Shown piece by piece: positions 45,577 through 53,031 of a stretch of DNA of 64,000 nucleotides. Under the pieces are notes generated by a model. That model was given only the letters and a program-made list of their open reading frames with translations. It was not told where the DNA came from and searched no databases. The stretch's first letter is position 1. Every line of letters begins with the position of its first letter. The DNA comes from a virus, in the IMG/VR virus record IMGVR_UViG_3300009502_000042, positions 1 through 64,000 of that record. One strand, written 5' to 3'. A program made the translations under genes and the position numbers.

Positions 45577-45892
45577 TAAGGGCAGCGGTTTTTATCAACA
45601 TACCCGGGTCGATTCCCGGCACAGCAGATGCCTTGTCTATAAAAACCATCCGCTGTTCAAACTCTTTTGCGACCTCCTCTCTTGAAATTTCAATAGCACC
45701 AATAAGGAATTGCCTTAATGGATTTCGCAAGATATCATACATGGAATTCCTTGAGATAATTACCCTTGGAAGAGAGGGTGATCCAAAGTTAGCCTCTTCA
45801 GTCCTGATGTAAGGTATAGGATATTGAGTGTCCTTACTATTATCCTTCAGGTGACCAATTATTCTGTCGATCAATTTAAGTGTATCATCCAT
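45503..45892 (-). CDS. Unknown accessory protein
   Basis: 129 aa, mixed helix and strand (RNPLRQFLIGAIEISREEVA, KEFEQRMVFIDKA), hydrophilic end. It overlaps the DUF551-like gene by eight bases. Function not recognised. Confidence 0.55.
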   Translation of the reverse strand: MDDTLKLIDRIIGHLKDNSKDTQYPIPYIRTEEANFGSPSLPRVIISRNSMYDILRNPLRQFLIGAIEISREEVAKEFEQRMVFIDKASAVPGIDPGMLIKTAALIEQYVTKKNSPKNSDNTGISDKER

Positions 45893-46220
45893 TTGAGCCT
45901 CCGATCTTATCTGGAAGATTTATCCAATGTGTTGGAAAATGATGTTCAGGAATAAACCATGCTGGAGGAGAGGAACATTGCCATCTCGTCTTTCCAAACT
46001 CATCTATATACCACTCAGCTACATACATGATAGTGCAATCCCCGCTCGTAACAATAACGGGTTTGTTCGGTGGAGGAAGTCCTTTCTTCTTCACGCAATT
46101 CCACTGATTCCGTTTCTTTTCACGGACATGGTTGTACCAGTAAAAATAACCGACAACCGAATAAAGAAGTATATTTAATACGATGAAAGTTGTCATCGTT
46201 AAGGTGTTCATTGTAGTCAT
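45885..46220 (-). CDS. DUF551-like protein with membrane anchor
   Basis: 111 aa. One membrane helix (residues 8-28), then WNCVKKKGLPPPNKPVIVTS, AEWYIDEFGKTRW and FPTHWINLP. The last three match the DUF551 pattern (W-LP-P-VLV, then THW-PLP), which is common in phages and has no known function. The added membrane anchor is not usual. Confidence 0.6.
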   Translation of the reverse strand: MTTMNTLTMTTFIVLNILLYSVVGYFYWYNHVREKKRNQWNCVKKKGLPPPNKPVIVTSGDCTIMYVAEWYIDEFGKTRWQCSSPPAWFIPEHHFPTHWINLPDKIGGSNG

Positions 46221-46240
46221 ATTATGTGTGGTTAATTAAA

Positions 46241-46597
46241 TTAATTGTGTAACTTGATCGTGAGTTCTATTTCGTCAATCTCCAGAAGGTTTGACCTGAT
46301 CAGCCAGCTATGTTCATGCTCGATCCGTAGAAGTATCCTCCTGAAGTAATTTGTGTTTGCCTCCTCGGATGATCCAAACTTCCAGTGATCAATAGCCCTA
46401 ATAGATTCCCCGGCAAACAGCCTCTGAATTGCGTCATCGACTTGGCGGGTGGTGTTCCCGGCCTGTCTGCGAAGTTCAACCACCGTTTCTGACGGTGAGA
46501 GAGATAATGTTCTCATAAAGAATTCCACGGTATCTTCCGAGGGGTTGGAGTAATGACGCTTTGCATATTCAAAAAATTTAGTCAGCAATTTTCTCAT
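46241..46597 (-). CDS. Helical accessory protein
   Basis: 118 aa from ATG 46597, chosen for GGAGGG five bases upstream; the frame to 46645 is inside the preceding gene. Helical with RRQAGNTTRQVDDAIQRLFA and HSWLIRSNLLEIDEIELTIK. No motif recognised. Confidence 0.5.
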   Translation of the reverse strand: MRKLLTKFFEYAKRHYSNPSEDTVEFFMRTLSLSPSETVVELRRQAGNTTRQVDDAIQRLFAGESIRAIDHWKFGSSEEANTNYFRRILLRIEHEHSWLIRSNLLEIDEIELTIKLHN

Positions 46598-47204
46598 TTT
46601 TCCCTCCATTCTTTTTAATTTTCTTTTTGTTCTTAACCTCTTCAATTATCGCAAGTCCCCTTGCTATTTTCATTTTCTTCTCGGAGTTCAATAACTCCAT
46701 ATCGTCAATCACAATCTTGTCAGAAAACTTAACGTGATTGGGCGTAGTGATGTGAGAAACCGCTGGATGGATAATTCCTTGGTTTGCCATAGAAACGACC
46801 TCCTGTGCCAGATTTATGTCCTCATCCGTTAATTTCCTGCCGTTAGGCATCCGGTGATTTGGGGTTTCTTCCATTAACTGGGAAACATAACCAAGAAGAG
46901 GAGCGGTCTTTCCGACTTCATCATTTATCTTTTCCTCGATATCCCAATCCTTTGAATCCCACCCCGGGATAGACCTAACCTTATATGTCATGTCTTCATG
47001 TATCCAAGTGGTGTAATTACCGGGACTCGGAATTTCTATGCGTCCATCGGAACGTGTGATGTAACTTCCGTTTCCCACGAAATAAAGAATCCTCTCACAA
47101 AAATCCTTTAAACTACGTCCTTCCCGGGAGGCCATCTCGGAAAGTTTATCAAGCGTCTCCGATTCAAGCCAGAGTTCCTTGCGTTTCCATTTATTCTTTA
47201 TCAT
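46578..47204 (-). CDS. Unknown protein with RHH-like N-terminus
   Basis: 208 aa. The first 42 residues (ELWLESETLDKLSEMASREG, RSLKDFCERIL) resemble a ribbon-helix-helix motif. The middle has IHEDMTYKVRSIPGWDSKDW, and the last 30 residues are Lys-rich. A DNA-binding role is possible. It overlaps the upstream gene by 14 bases. Confidence 0.5.
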   Translation of the reverse strand: MIKNKWKRKELWLESETLDKLSEMASREGRSLKDFCERILYFVGNGSYITRSDGRIEIPSPGNYTTWIHEDMTYKVRSIPGWDSKDWDIEEKINDEVGKTAPLLGYVSQLMEETPNHRMPNGRKLTDEDINLAQEVVSMANQGIIHPAVSHITTPNHVKFSDKIVIDDMELLNSEKKMKIARGLAIIEEVKNKKKIKKNGGKNEKIAD

Positions 47205-47448
47205 CGCTAATTTCTTTTAATTCCTCCAACGCTGCCTTTATTCCAATATTAAAACCATCTATAAACGACTTGGTTCTTCCTGCCCCAAACACTTCCATAA
47301 TAGAATCTTTCTCCAAACTCTTTATCTTCTCAATCTTTAGTTTAATGGACTCTCTTGAGATATAAGGAAGGACTCCCTTGCAGTCATTGCAGAAGGTTCC
47401 TACCCTTACTTTCGTCATTAACTTAATACACTCATCACACTTTCCCAT
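47191..47448 (-). CDS. Small zinc-finger-like protein
   Basis: 85 aa. CDEC and CNDC (residues 4-7 and 20-23) form a likely four-Cys zinc site, followed by a charged helix. No family name. Confidence 0.55.
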   Translation of the reverse strand: MGKCDECIKLMTKVRVGTFCNDCKGVLPYISRESIKLKIEKIKSLEKDSIMEVFGAGRTKSFIDGFNIGIKAALEELKEISDDKE

Positions 47449-47456
47449 GTCGGTTT

Positions 47457-47795
47457 TTATATGAAATACGACTTAATCATGTTAACATTATGGAGTACCG
47501 GGATGTTTAACTTCTCGGCATAATCCTCCTCCTCGTCTGCCCCAAGGCTTTGCCCGGGTATTCTCATAACCATATCACAACAGTCGATCCACGCCTTGCC
47601 CTGTTCCATCCAGAAACTGTGTTCATGTCTGTGTACAGCCTGATGGTAACGATCCAGAAGGGGATTGAATACCACGAATCCAGCGACCATAAGTTCCTCC
47701 GCTATGTCAATACTTCTACGTAGATTCGCCTCCCGGTCCCCGTGTGAATATGGGGCGGCTAAATATACCTTAATGGTTCTTGTTGGCTTTGCCAT
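47457..47795 (-). CDS. Nucleoside 2-deoxyribosyltransferase-like (DUF4406-type) protein
   Basis: 112 aa from ATG 47795; the open frame to 47813 overlaps the preceding gene more. VYLAAPYSHGDREANLRRSI, VVFNPLLDRYHQ, CCDMVMRIPGQSLGADEEED and AEKLNIPVLH give the Rossmann-like deoxyribosyltransferase pattern (start strand, Asp and the S-x-GAD-E segment). Such phage proteins may cleave or exchange nucleobases or nucleotides. Confidence 0.65.
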   Translation of the reverse strand: MAKPTRTIKVYLAAPYSHGDREANLRRSIDIAEELMVAGFVVFNPLLDRYHQAVHRHEHSFWMEQGKAWIDCCDMVMRIPGQSLGADEEEDYAEKLNIPVLHNVNMIKSYFI

Positions 47796-47940
47796 TTTTC
47801 TTGTTTTTACCACGCAGTCGGTGGGGTTTCATACAACTTGTTTCACCTGTTTTGTAAAACATCTTTTCGTATCGAAAGACACACCGGGACTGATGGCAAT
47901 CGTCCGTGCATGGTGTGTCTTTCTTGTACTTGCAGTTCAT
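47770..47940 (-). CDS. Small Cys-rich protein
   Basis: 56 aa from ATG 47940, which overlaps the preceding stop. CKYKKDTPCTDDCHQSRC near the N-terminus and a further Cys suggest a zinc site; the end is Lys/Asn-rich (RGKNKKNGKANKNH). Not recognised. Confidence 0.5.
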   Translation of the reverse strand: MNCKYKKDTPCTDDCHQSRCVFRYEKMFYKTGETSCMKPHRLRGKNKKNGKANKNH

Positions 47941-47941
47941 T

Positions 47942-49009
47942 CTATTTAAGTAATCGAACTTCCTCTTCTTCCTGACAGGGGTCAACCTCATAGACATTAA
48001 GGCCGACCTTAATCCATTCTGTGTGGATCATTTTCTGCATGAAATAAGCATCACGAATTAACTTGTATATAACATCGTTGTCATCCGGTTTACAGGCATC
48101 GCAACAATTGTATATCGCCCCTTCTGCTGTGTGTCTTATGACATACCACGTTCCATTACATTTAACCCTGATGTATGTGCTGTATTCGACTACGGCCTTC
48201 ATCCCGATCTTATATAAGGTGTGTCCTCTGACAATCGGGAAGTATGGTGTTTCAGGATGTGAGAGTGGTCCGATGGCTGATGTTTTGTTCTCCTCAAAAA
48301 GAACCCCGGCCATCGGCATCCAACTACTCTGACAAACATTGTTGGTCCCTCCAGAGTAGTCTCCTTCGAGTTCGACCAGATTTGGTCTGAGTCCAACGAT
48401 CTTCATATGTTCCTTACCGTTATAAATATCTTTGTGCCAGACAATCCTTCCAAGGTAGTAATGCAGGTAGATATCCCTTGGCAGTTTTTCTCTTCCAAGG
48501 TTCCATTTAGCACCAGCGGGACCCGGGTAGTCATCACGTTCGATCACCTGCTGGAAGATCGGATTATTCTCCACCTCATAGGGAGAAAGTCGCATAACAA
48601 AACCGTCCCCGAAGGAACTCACTTTCTCGTGTTCGTAATACACATCGGTTTTCCCGGGGTGATTTGTTTCCTTTTCTTTTCTGGTGAAGACCATGCCTCT
48701 GTCGAGTTTTATCCCTCTGGTCTCGTGGTCTTTAACTAAGATGTATCTCATGGTTTTTGGTTTAAGTGCCTGATTTATATTCATCCAGTAAAGTTGGATA
48801 TCGTCCATTGCCTTTTGAAGTCCTGAAAGTGCCTGTTTGATGGCCGGGGAAAGTTCAAGATCAATCGGCTCTATCTGTGGTTCATCCTCAAATACGTGAT
48901 CAAATTTTTTTCTTATAATGTCGTAGAATTTGGGTTTTAGATAGTTACCAAGATTTATATAGTCTTTTAGCAATGGCTGTCCGTCTTTATTCATTCCCTT
49001 TATTTTCAT
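47942..49009 (-). CDS. Largest protein of the accessory cluster, unknown
   Basis: 355 aa. Soluble, mixed alpha/beta. Landmarks are RYILVKDHETRGIKLDRGMV, LHYYLGRIVWHKDIYNGKEH and CNGTWYVIRHTAEGAIYNCC. Two Cys pairs (CC near residue 300, CKP) could bind metal. No family recognised; it could be an early host-takeover protein, as its neighbours are small accessory genes. Confidence 0.55.
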   Translation of the reverse strand: MKIKGMNKDGQPLLKDYINLGNYLKPKFYDIIRKKFDHVFEDEPQIEPIDLELSPAIKQALSGLQKAMDDIQLYWMNINQALKPKTMRYILVKDHETRGIKLDRGMVFTRKEKETNHPGKTDVYYEHEKVSSFGDGFVMRLSPYEVENNPIFQQVIERDDYPGPAGAKWNLGREKLPRDIYLHYYLGRIVWHKDIYNGKEHMKIVGLRPNLVELEGDYSGGTNNVCQSSWMPMAGVLFEENKTSAIGPLSHPETPYFPIVRGHTLYKIGMKAVVEYSTYIRVKCNGTWYVIRHTAEGAIYNCCDACKPDDNDVIYKLIRDAYFMQKMIHTEWIKVGLNVYEVDPCQEEEEVRLLK

Positions 49010-49022
49010 CGTCTATCCTTTT

Positions 49023-49319
49023 TCATTTGGCGAACATTGGATTATCTACTCCTCTGAACTGGGCGAGCGTATTTGGCTTACTGAAGTCCACCTGCCAGAT
49101 AACCTCATGGCATTTTTCGCAGATCACCGAAAGGTCATGGTACTGATGTAATATGTTTTTCGGATGATCACAAGGAGATTCTTCCTTCACCTCCTTATAT
49201 TTCGTAAAGATCATAACCAACTCCATGATCTCATCTACCATAGCCGTGCTGTCGATTTTTGAGCCATACTGCCGTTCGGCAATAAGTTTTATTCTGGTTC
49301 TTAAATTGGTGTGTGCCAT
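49023..49319 (-). CDS. Small protein with zinc-ribbon-like C-terminus
   Basis: 98 aa. The N-terminal half is helical, then CDHPKNILHQYHDLSVICEK and CHEV give two Cys-containing knuckles (C-D-H, C-x2-C). Start overlaps the preceding stop as TGATG. Unknown. Confidence 0.5.
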   Translation of the reverse strand: MAHTNLRTRIKLIAERQYGSKIDSTAMVDEIMELVMIFTKYKEVKEESPCDHPKNILHQYHDLSVICEKCHEVIWQVDFSKPNTLAQFRGVDNPMFAK

Positions 49320-49627
49320 CAGAATTTTATTACAAATTGACTGAACTGAATTCCCAAATAATCTCCATCCCAGTCAAGGTCGACAACGATTGGTTGATCC
49401 TCCAGTGTTCCCAGAAATTTACGGACGGACTCCCATTGAATTTCATTAAACGGACAACTACCAAGAGTCTCGTGTATGTGTTCTTTTGTGGTTTCAAAAT
49501 TAAAACACATATTGGTAAACCCTACAAATGTAAGTTTCCCGTATTGGGAGAATACCGACACTGTATTATTTAACATGGCTTTTGATACTGCCGTGCGAAA
49601 TCTGCTTGTGGATACGATAAATTTCAT
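49319..49627 (-). CDS. Unknown alpha/beta protein
   Basis: 102 aa: MKFIVSTSRFRTAVSKAMLN, then SQYGKLTFVGFTN and IVVDLDWDGDYLGIQFSQFV. The helix-strand alternation is slightly clamp-like, as in the 63228-63773 protein, but too short for a call. Translation is coupled with its downstream neighbour. Confidence 0.5.
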   Translation of the reverse strand: MKFIVSTSRFRTAVSKAMLNNTVSVFSQYGKLTFVGFTNMCFNFETTKEHIHETLGSCPFNEIQWESVRKFLGTLEDQPIVVDLDWDGDYLGIQFSQFVIKF

Positions 49628-49628
49628 A

Positions 49629-49871
49629 TTAGAAAATTAAGTCATTTACCAAAACAGAGGTAAGCCCTATTAAGGTAATTACTACTATAAATACTACTAT
49701 TGCGGAAACAGCAAACATTACACCATTCTTATAAAAAACATCTTGGATAAAAGGCTCCCTGCGCCTATCTTTGTTTTTGATCCAAATGATTGACAGCACA
49801 ATAATTACTATAAGGTAAATACTTAAAATAGTAATTATTACGGAGATAATTTGCTGATGGGGATGCGTCAT
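49629..49871 (-). CDS. Two-helix membrane protein
   Basis: 80 aa with two long hydrophobic helices (about 9-31 and 51-76) separated by a charged loop (KNKDRRREPFIQ). It overlaps the first gene of the operon as ATGA. A holin-like or superinfection-exclusion role is possible. Confidence 0.5.
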   Translation of the reverse strand: MTHPHQQIISVIITILSIYLIVIIVLSIIWIKNKDRRREPFIQDVFYKNGVMFAVSAIVVFIVVITLIGLTSVLVNDLIF

Positions 49872-50110
49872 TTTGTTTCCTCCTCTGTGGGTTTTATATT
49901 AGTTATCATAAAATCATACCCCTGATCTGTTTCTTCTGCCGAACACTCCCTTTCCCATCCAAATTCACATTGAGAATGATCTTCGCCACATGGTACAAGG
50001 TCATGTATTGAGCATCCGCAGTTTTCATCCGAAAATAATAACCCTGTATAACCGTGTTTCTTCATGTAAGACCTTAGCCCTTCAGTTGTTTTTCTTATGC
50101 CAGCTTTCAT
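49868..50110 (-). CDS. Small phage protein with CGCSIHDLVPCGE motif
   Basis: 80 aa. HGYTGLLFSDENCGCSIHDL and VPCGEDHSQCEFGW hold four Cys in a pattern that I know from many phage proteins of unknown function; a zinc site is likely. GGAGGAG lies six bases before the ATG. It is the first gene of the leftward accessory operon; the nearest promoter-like site is about 415 bases upstream. Confidence 0.6.
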   Translation of the reverse strand: MKAGIRKTTEGLRSYMKKHGYTGLLFSDENCGCSIHDLVPCGEDHSQCEFGWERECSAEETDQGYDFMITNIKPTEEETK

Positions 50111-50526
50111 TTCGGCTCCTCCCTATTCTTCAGATATTGTGATATGTGCGAGTTTCCTTCTAAACGTAAGTTTCTCTCCTTTTTTCCATGACTTCATTGG
50201 ACCCCACCGTTCCGCTCTCCCGGCTTTTCGCCCCTACTACTTTCAACTCCCGGGATGGACCGGATCGGGAGATAGATTGGGAACCTTGCCGGGAGACGAA
50301 GAACGATTTCGTATGTCCTTTGTCACCCCCGTGCCGTGCCAAGGCCACCGCCCCTCAATCATTCCCGCCACAAACCTTTGGCGAGGCTCATGGATCGGTT
50401 TCGGGGGTCGGTCCTTTTCGATCAATCCACGAAATCAGTCGGTCTTGATCAATCAGACGGGGGTTTCAAAGAACGTGAGGTTCGACATGTCTCGCCCGAT
50501 AACAGCAACGGTCCAGAACCTGAATG

Positions 50527-50556
50527 CAAATATACGTACAATATATGTACATCCGA
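50527..50556 (-). promoter_or_regulatory. Leftward promoter with operator-like inverted repeat
   Basis: Minus strand: TATATTTG at 50534-50527 with a weak -33 (TCG at 50556-50554, spacing 19). GTACA (50536-50540) and TGTAC (50546-50550) form an inverted repeat inside the spacer, as expected for a repressor site. It would drive the accessory operon through a leader of about 410 bases. Confidence 0.5.
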
Positions 50557-50574
50557 CACGAGATCGAAAATAAA

Positions 50575-50583
50575 TTATCCACA
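50575..50583 (+). other. DnaA-box-like site
   Basis: TTATCCACA, an exact match to the common bacterial DnaA box. I see only one in this intergenic region, so chance cannot be excluded. Confidence 0.4.
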
Positions 50584-50821
50584 CGGTGGAGAGATGGCAT
50601 TTTACAGTTATAGATCAAGCACTTACACTCGTTATCATTTTCCTGATCCCGGGAAAATGATCATGTTCACGCAATGGATTTCGTTGACATCCCGGCTATC
50701 TGTTTCACTACCAGCACCTTCTGGGTTGTCTGGTTGTTTGAAACAGCTAAACAACTTTTCTCCATGCGGTGAAGGGTTGGCACTTTACCATTGATTATCA
50801 ATACAATAGAAAATACATTCC

Positions 50822-50853
50822 CCATATGGAGAGCCATATGGTCCCCCATATGG
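50822..50853. repeat. Three CCATATGG palindromes at 12-bp spacing (copy 2)
   Basis: Perfect CCATATGG at 50822, 50834 and 50846. The following AAATAGAAACAGTAATAG and GAAATATATAAAAAGG resemble the flank of copy 1 (45342-45373), so a segment of at least 55 bp is shared between the two places. Confidence 0.85.
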
Positions 50854-51391
50854 AAATAGAAACAGTAATAGAAATATATAAAAAGGTGTCGCTGATATTG
50901 GTGGGGTGTTTGGATATGTTTGGGGAGTCACTGTGACGTTGCCCGGGGGGTGCCATCCCAAACCGAAACTCGATTTCCCGACCCCCACCCACCTCTGGTC
51001 CAGTAAGTTACAGAGATCATATGAAGGGTTTCTTCAACTCAGTTTCTTCCTGCTCTGGATGACAAGATCAAGCACATAAACATCACCATTTTCCTCCCAG
51101 ATGCTGTTTATTGCCTTGACATCGGTAGGGTAGGGGAGGGGCTGTAACCCTTACAGAATGTGGCATTCCAAATACTATTTAACATAATATTAATTATCAG
51201 ACGACATAAGATGGCTGTATATTGACATATATCAATTGAAGTGTTATGTTATACCTGTAAATCAAGGTGTAAGAAGGGTAAAACAGGGGTAAAAGATGCT
51301 CATTAGCCGCTGATTTCCAGTGTTTTCTGAGATTTACACAGAAAAGTTCACCTGCTCTTCCCCGGTTATGTCTCTCAATCAATGAAATGAG

Positions 51392-51399
51392 TATCTTTG
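51392..51399 (+). promoter_or_regulatory. Possible -7 element before the winged-helix gene
   Basis: TATCTTTG fits TAnnTTTG and lies 40 bases before the ATG at 51439, but no good TTG is found at the usual distance upstream. Confidence 0.35.
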
Positions 51400-51438
51400 C
51401 CTCAACAAATACATGAGTGGCATTTAAGCGATTGAGTC

Positions 51439-51885
51439 ATGGGATATATCTCACAACAGGATGCATTGTGGTACACGTTTGTAGGATATGAACTATACCT
51501 GCTGAATACTGAGCAATGGAAGGGGAAGACTGGAATGAATCCCGAGGTTCTTAAGGTAGGAGTTGTTTTGAAGTGGTTAGGGACCGGATCAGGTGCCCGG
51601 GCGTTTCGTCCCTACTACCTTGATTACTCAACCTTCTTTTGTAGGGCAGTCCTCCAGCGTGGATTAAAGGACCTGAAGGAGCGGGGATATCTGGAAACCT
51701 ATACAAAGAGCAATGATCTGGACAAAGGTCAATATAGATGGACTCACGAGGGTAACAACTGGATGAACGCCTTCTGGACCGCCTTCGATCGGAGAATGGA
51801 TCGTATACGGGGAAGAATGCAAGGGTATGAGATGTTACCTTATAAACGACAGCGTAAACTCAAGAAACCTGCTCAACAGGTATGA
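51439..51885 (+). CDS. Probable winged-helix DNA-binding protein
   Basis: 148 aa. The middle FFCRAVLQRGLKDLKERGYL, ETYTKSND and YRWTHEGNNW read as the recognition helix and wing of a winged-helix fold. An isolated gene between two candidate control regions, it may be a regulator or an initiator-type protein binding the flanking repeats; that role is inferred. Confidence 0.55.
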   Translation: MGYISQQDALWYTFVGYELYLLNTEQWKGKTGMNPEVLKVGVVLKWLGTGSGARAFRPYYLDYSTFFCRAVLQRGLKDLKERGYLETYTKSNDLDKGQYRWTHEGNNWMNAFWTAFDRRMDRIRGRMQGYEMLPYKRQRKLKKPAQQV

Positions 51886-51910
51886 ATCGCTTAACTATCA
51901 CCAATAGCCA

Positions 51911-52120
51911 TCAACCCCTACTCCTGTAAGCTACTCCACTGCTTTCCATGATGTTTCTTGCCTCCTGTACGTCCCTTGCATTGTCCCAGTCAATCCAGCG
52001 TAGTTGATCAGCCTTGTAAATCAGTGATCTAATCTTAAGCACTGGTTCTGGCTCATCCTCGAAACGCACGATACCAGCGGATTTCAGCCATTCTATATCA
52101 ATCAGTCCTTCAATGAACAT
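51911..52120 (-). CDS. Small acidic protein
   Basis: 69 aa (MFIEGLIDIEWLKSAGIVRF, then a helical ADQLRWIDWDNARDVQEARN). It converges with the winged-helix gene with 25 bases between. A promoter-like site lies 91-121 bases upstream. Not recognised. Confidence 0.5.
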   Translation of the reverse strand: MFIEGLIDIEWLKSAGIVRFEDEPEPVLKIRSLIYKADQLRWIDWDNARDVQEARNIMESSGVAYRSRG

Positions 52121-52210
52121 AAAACACTCAATTTGTTAGGTTTTCGCCCTTACAACGGACAGGGGTCGAAAAGGGTCTATTTGACCGTAGACTGTGTCCA
52201 TATAAGACTG

Positions 52211-52241
52211 TAAATATACAACATTATACCAGTATTGTCAA
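52211..52241 (-). promoter_or_regulatory. Leftward promoter of second divergent pair
   Basis: Minus strand: TTGACAATAC (TTG at 52241-52239) and TATATTTA (52218-52211), spacing 20. The last base of the -7 element deviates (A for G). Confidence 0.6.
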
Positions 52242-52330
52242 GGGTTTCCAGAGATATTTTTCATCTATTTCACACACCTACACAACTACTGTGCCACAAT
52301 AATTGTTTTTGTCGTGTATGAAATTTATTA

Positions 52331-52516
52331 TCATTCTAAATTAGATGACATATCGTAGTATTTACTGACAGTTCCTGACATGGTATTTCCTTATTTAGAA
52401 TCAGAATAAAAGATAATGCTTGACAAGCGTCTCTATTCATATTATTTTTGCCGCATCGTTCTTTATTTACTGCGTCACCATTTGACCCCCGGGATTCGTC
52501 CCGTGATTTAGAATGA
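52331..52516. repeat. 11-bp inverted repeat flanking the rightward promoter
   Basis: TCATTCTAAAT at 52331-52341 and its exact complement ATTTAGAATGA at 52506-52516, with a third partial copy ATTTAGAAT at 52393-52401. The promoter at 52420-52450 lies between them. Likely regulator sites. Confidence 0.6.
52420..52450 (+). promoter_or_regulatory. Rightward promoter of the structured leader and small-gene array
   Basis: TTGACAAGCG (TTG at 52420-52422) and TATTTTTG (52443-52450), spacing 20. The first gene starts 580 bases downstream, so the transcript has a very long leader. Confidence 0.8.
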
Positions 52517-53031
52517 TCCCACTTTAAGTTCTTTGACTTCCTGAAATCCTCCTTCCCACGGTGAAAGATTGACACCCCAGTAACAACGGTCACAACGGTA
52601 CACTGGGATCAAGAAAACCCAGATCAAGCCCCCTGATGTGAATCAGCAGGTGTCCAGACGTGAGTCAGTGCAATGATCCAGAAACAGTAACCATGAGTGA
52701 AGTCGGGGACTCACACCAGAGAATAAAGGGTAGCAGGTTCACTTGATCATATTAAGTGACACTATAATCGGAAGTCAGCATTACTCCTGACATTCGCCTC
52801 CAGCCCACCGCAGATGATGCAGAGGGCACAAGCGTTTCCGCTTAAATTAACCGTTCCACGTTGGTCCGGTGGTTGTCTTACTGATTAGGATCACCCGTAT
52901 GTTGGGTGCCCGTTTCAATGATCCTGCGAAGACCTTCTTAGTATAACGGTATTACACCGGGGTTTGCCCCGGGGATGCTGGTTCGATTCCAGCAGATAGG
53001 TACAAGTATTAACCCTTAAAACCCACACACA
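52457..53031 (+). ncRNA. Long structured leader or large non-coding RNA
   Basis: About 575 bases without a gene after a strong promoter. Hairpins seen by eye: CCCAGT/ACTGGG (52576-52607) enclosing a repeated ACAACGGT; CTGAT/ATCAG (52633-52646); GTGAGTC/GACTCAC (52660-52714); TCACTT/AAGTGA (52739-52759); GTCAG/CTGAC (52774-52791); AAGCG/CGCTT (52830-52843); GGATCA/TGATCC enclosing CACCC/GGGTG (52888-52924); then the tRNA-like fold 52932-53001. This could be one large RNA or a leader that is cut. Known large phage RNAs such as GOLLD and ROOL are often near tRNA genes, but I cannot match this to either. Confidence 0.55.
52932..53001 (+). ncRNA. tRNA-like fold (tRNA-Gly-like, non-standard anticodon arm)
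   Basis: Order of a tRNA: ACCTTCT, D-arm GTATAACGGTATTAC, CCGGG-GTTTGC-CCCGG, GGAT, T-arm GCTGG-TTCGATT-CCAGC, AGATAGGT. Two faults: the anticodon loop has six bases, giving no normal anticodon, and the 3' acceptor strand has one extra T. No encoded CCA follows. The D- and T-arms look like tRNA-Gly. It is either a decayed tRNA or a tRNA mimic used for RNA processing. Confidence 0.6.

Larger units (their letters stand above)
50111..51438. other. Non-coding region, candidate replication origin
   Basis: No convincing gene in 1.3 kb. Seen: a GC-rich stretch at 50200-50470 that would be the leader of the leftward operon; a promoter with an internal inverted repeat (50527-50556); one TTATCCACA box (50575-50583); two related 35-base stretches at about 50583 and 50766 (cores GGCATTTTAC and GGCACTTTAC); three CCATATGG palindromes (50822-50853); and an AT-rich run just after them (50854-50885). 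From 50890 to 51390 I see nothing clear. The combination could be an origin, but this is inferred. Confidence 0.5.

Noticed and set aside
50097-50573. 158-codon rightward frame in the 50 kb intergenic region
   Set aside because: Pro/Arg-rich product with no recognisable fold, no ribosome site, start inside a leftward gene and a promoter read through its end. The short likeness AFRPYY to the winged-helix gene is probably chance.
50785-50992. Leftward frames of 64 and 67 codons over the second CCATATGG array
   Set aside because: Two overlapping frames of similar length, the repeats read as GGPYGSPYG, no ribosome site; better explained as control DNA.
52336-52593. 85-codon leftward frame
   Set aside because: It has a non-ATG start and runs across the rightward promoter and the inverted repeats.
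52932-53001. Functional tRNA gene
   Set aside because: Six-base anticodon loop and bulged acceptor strand; kept only as a tRNA-like RNA.
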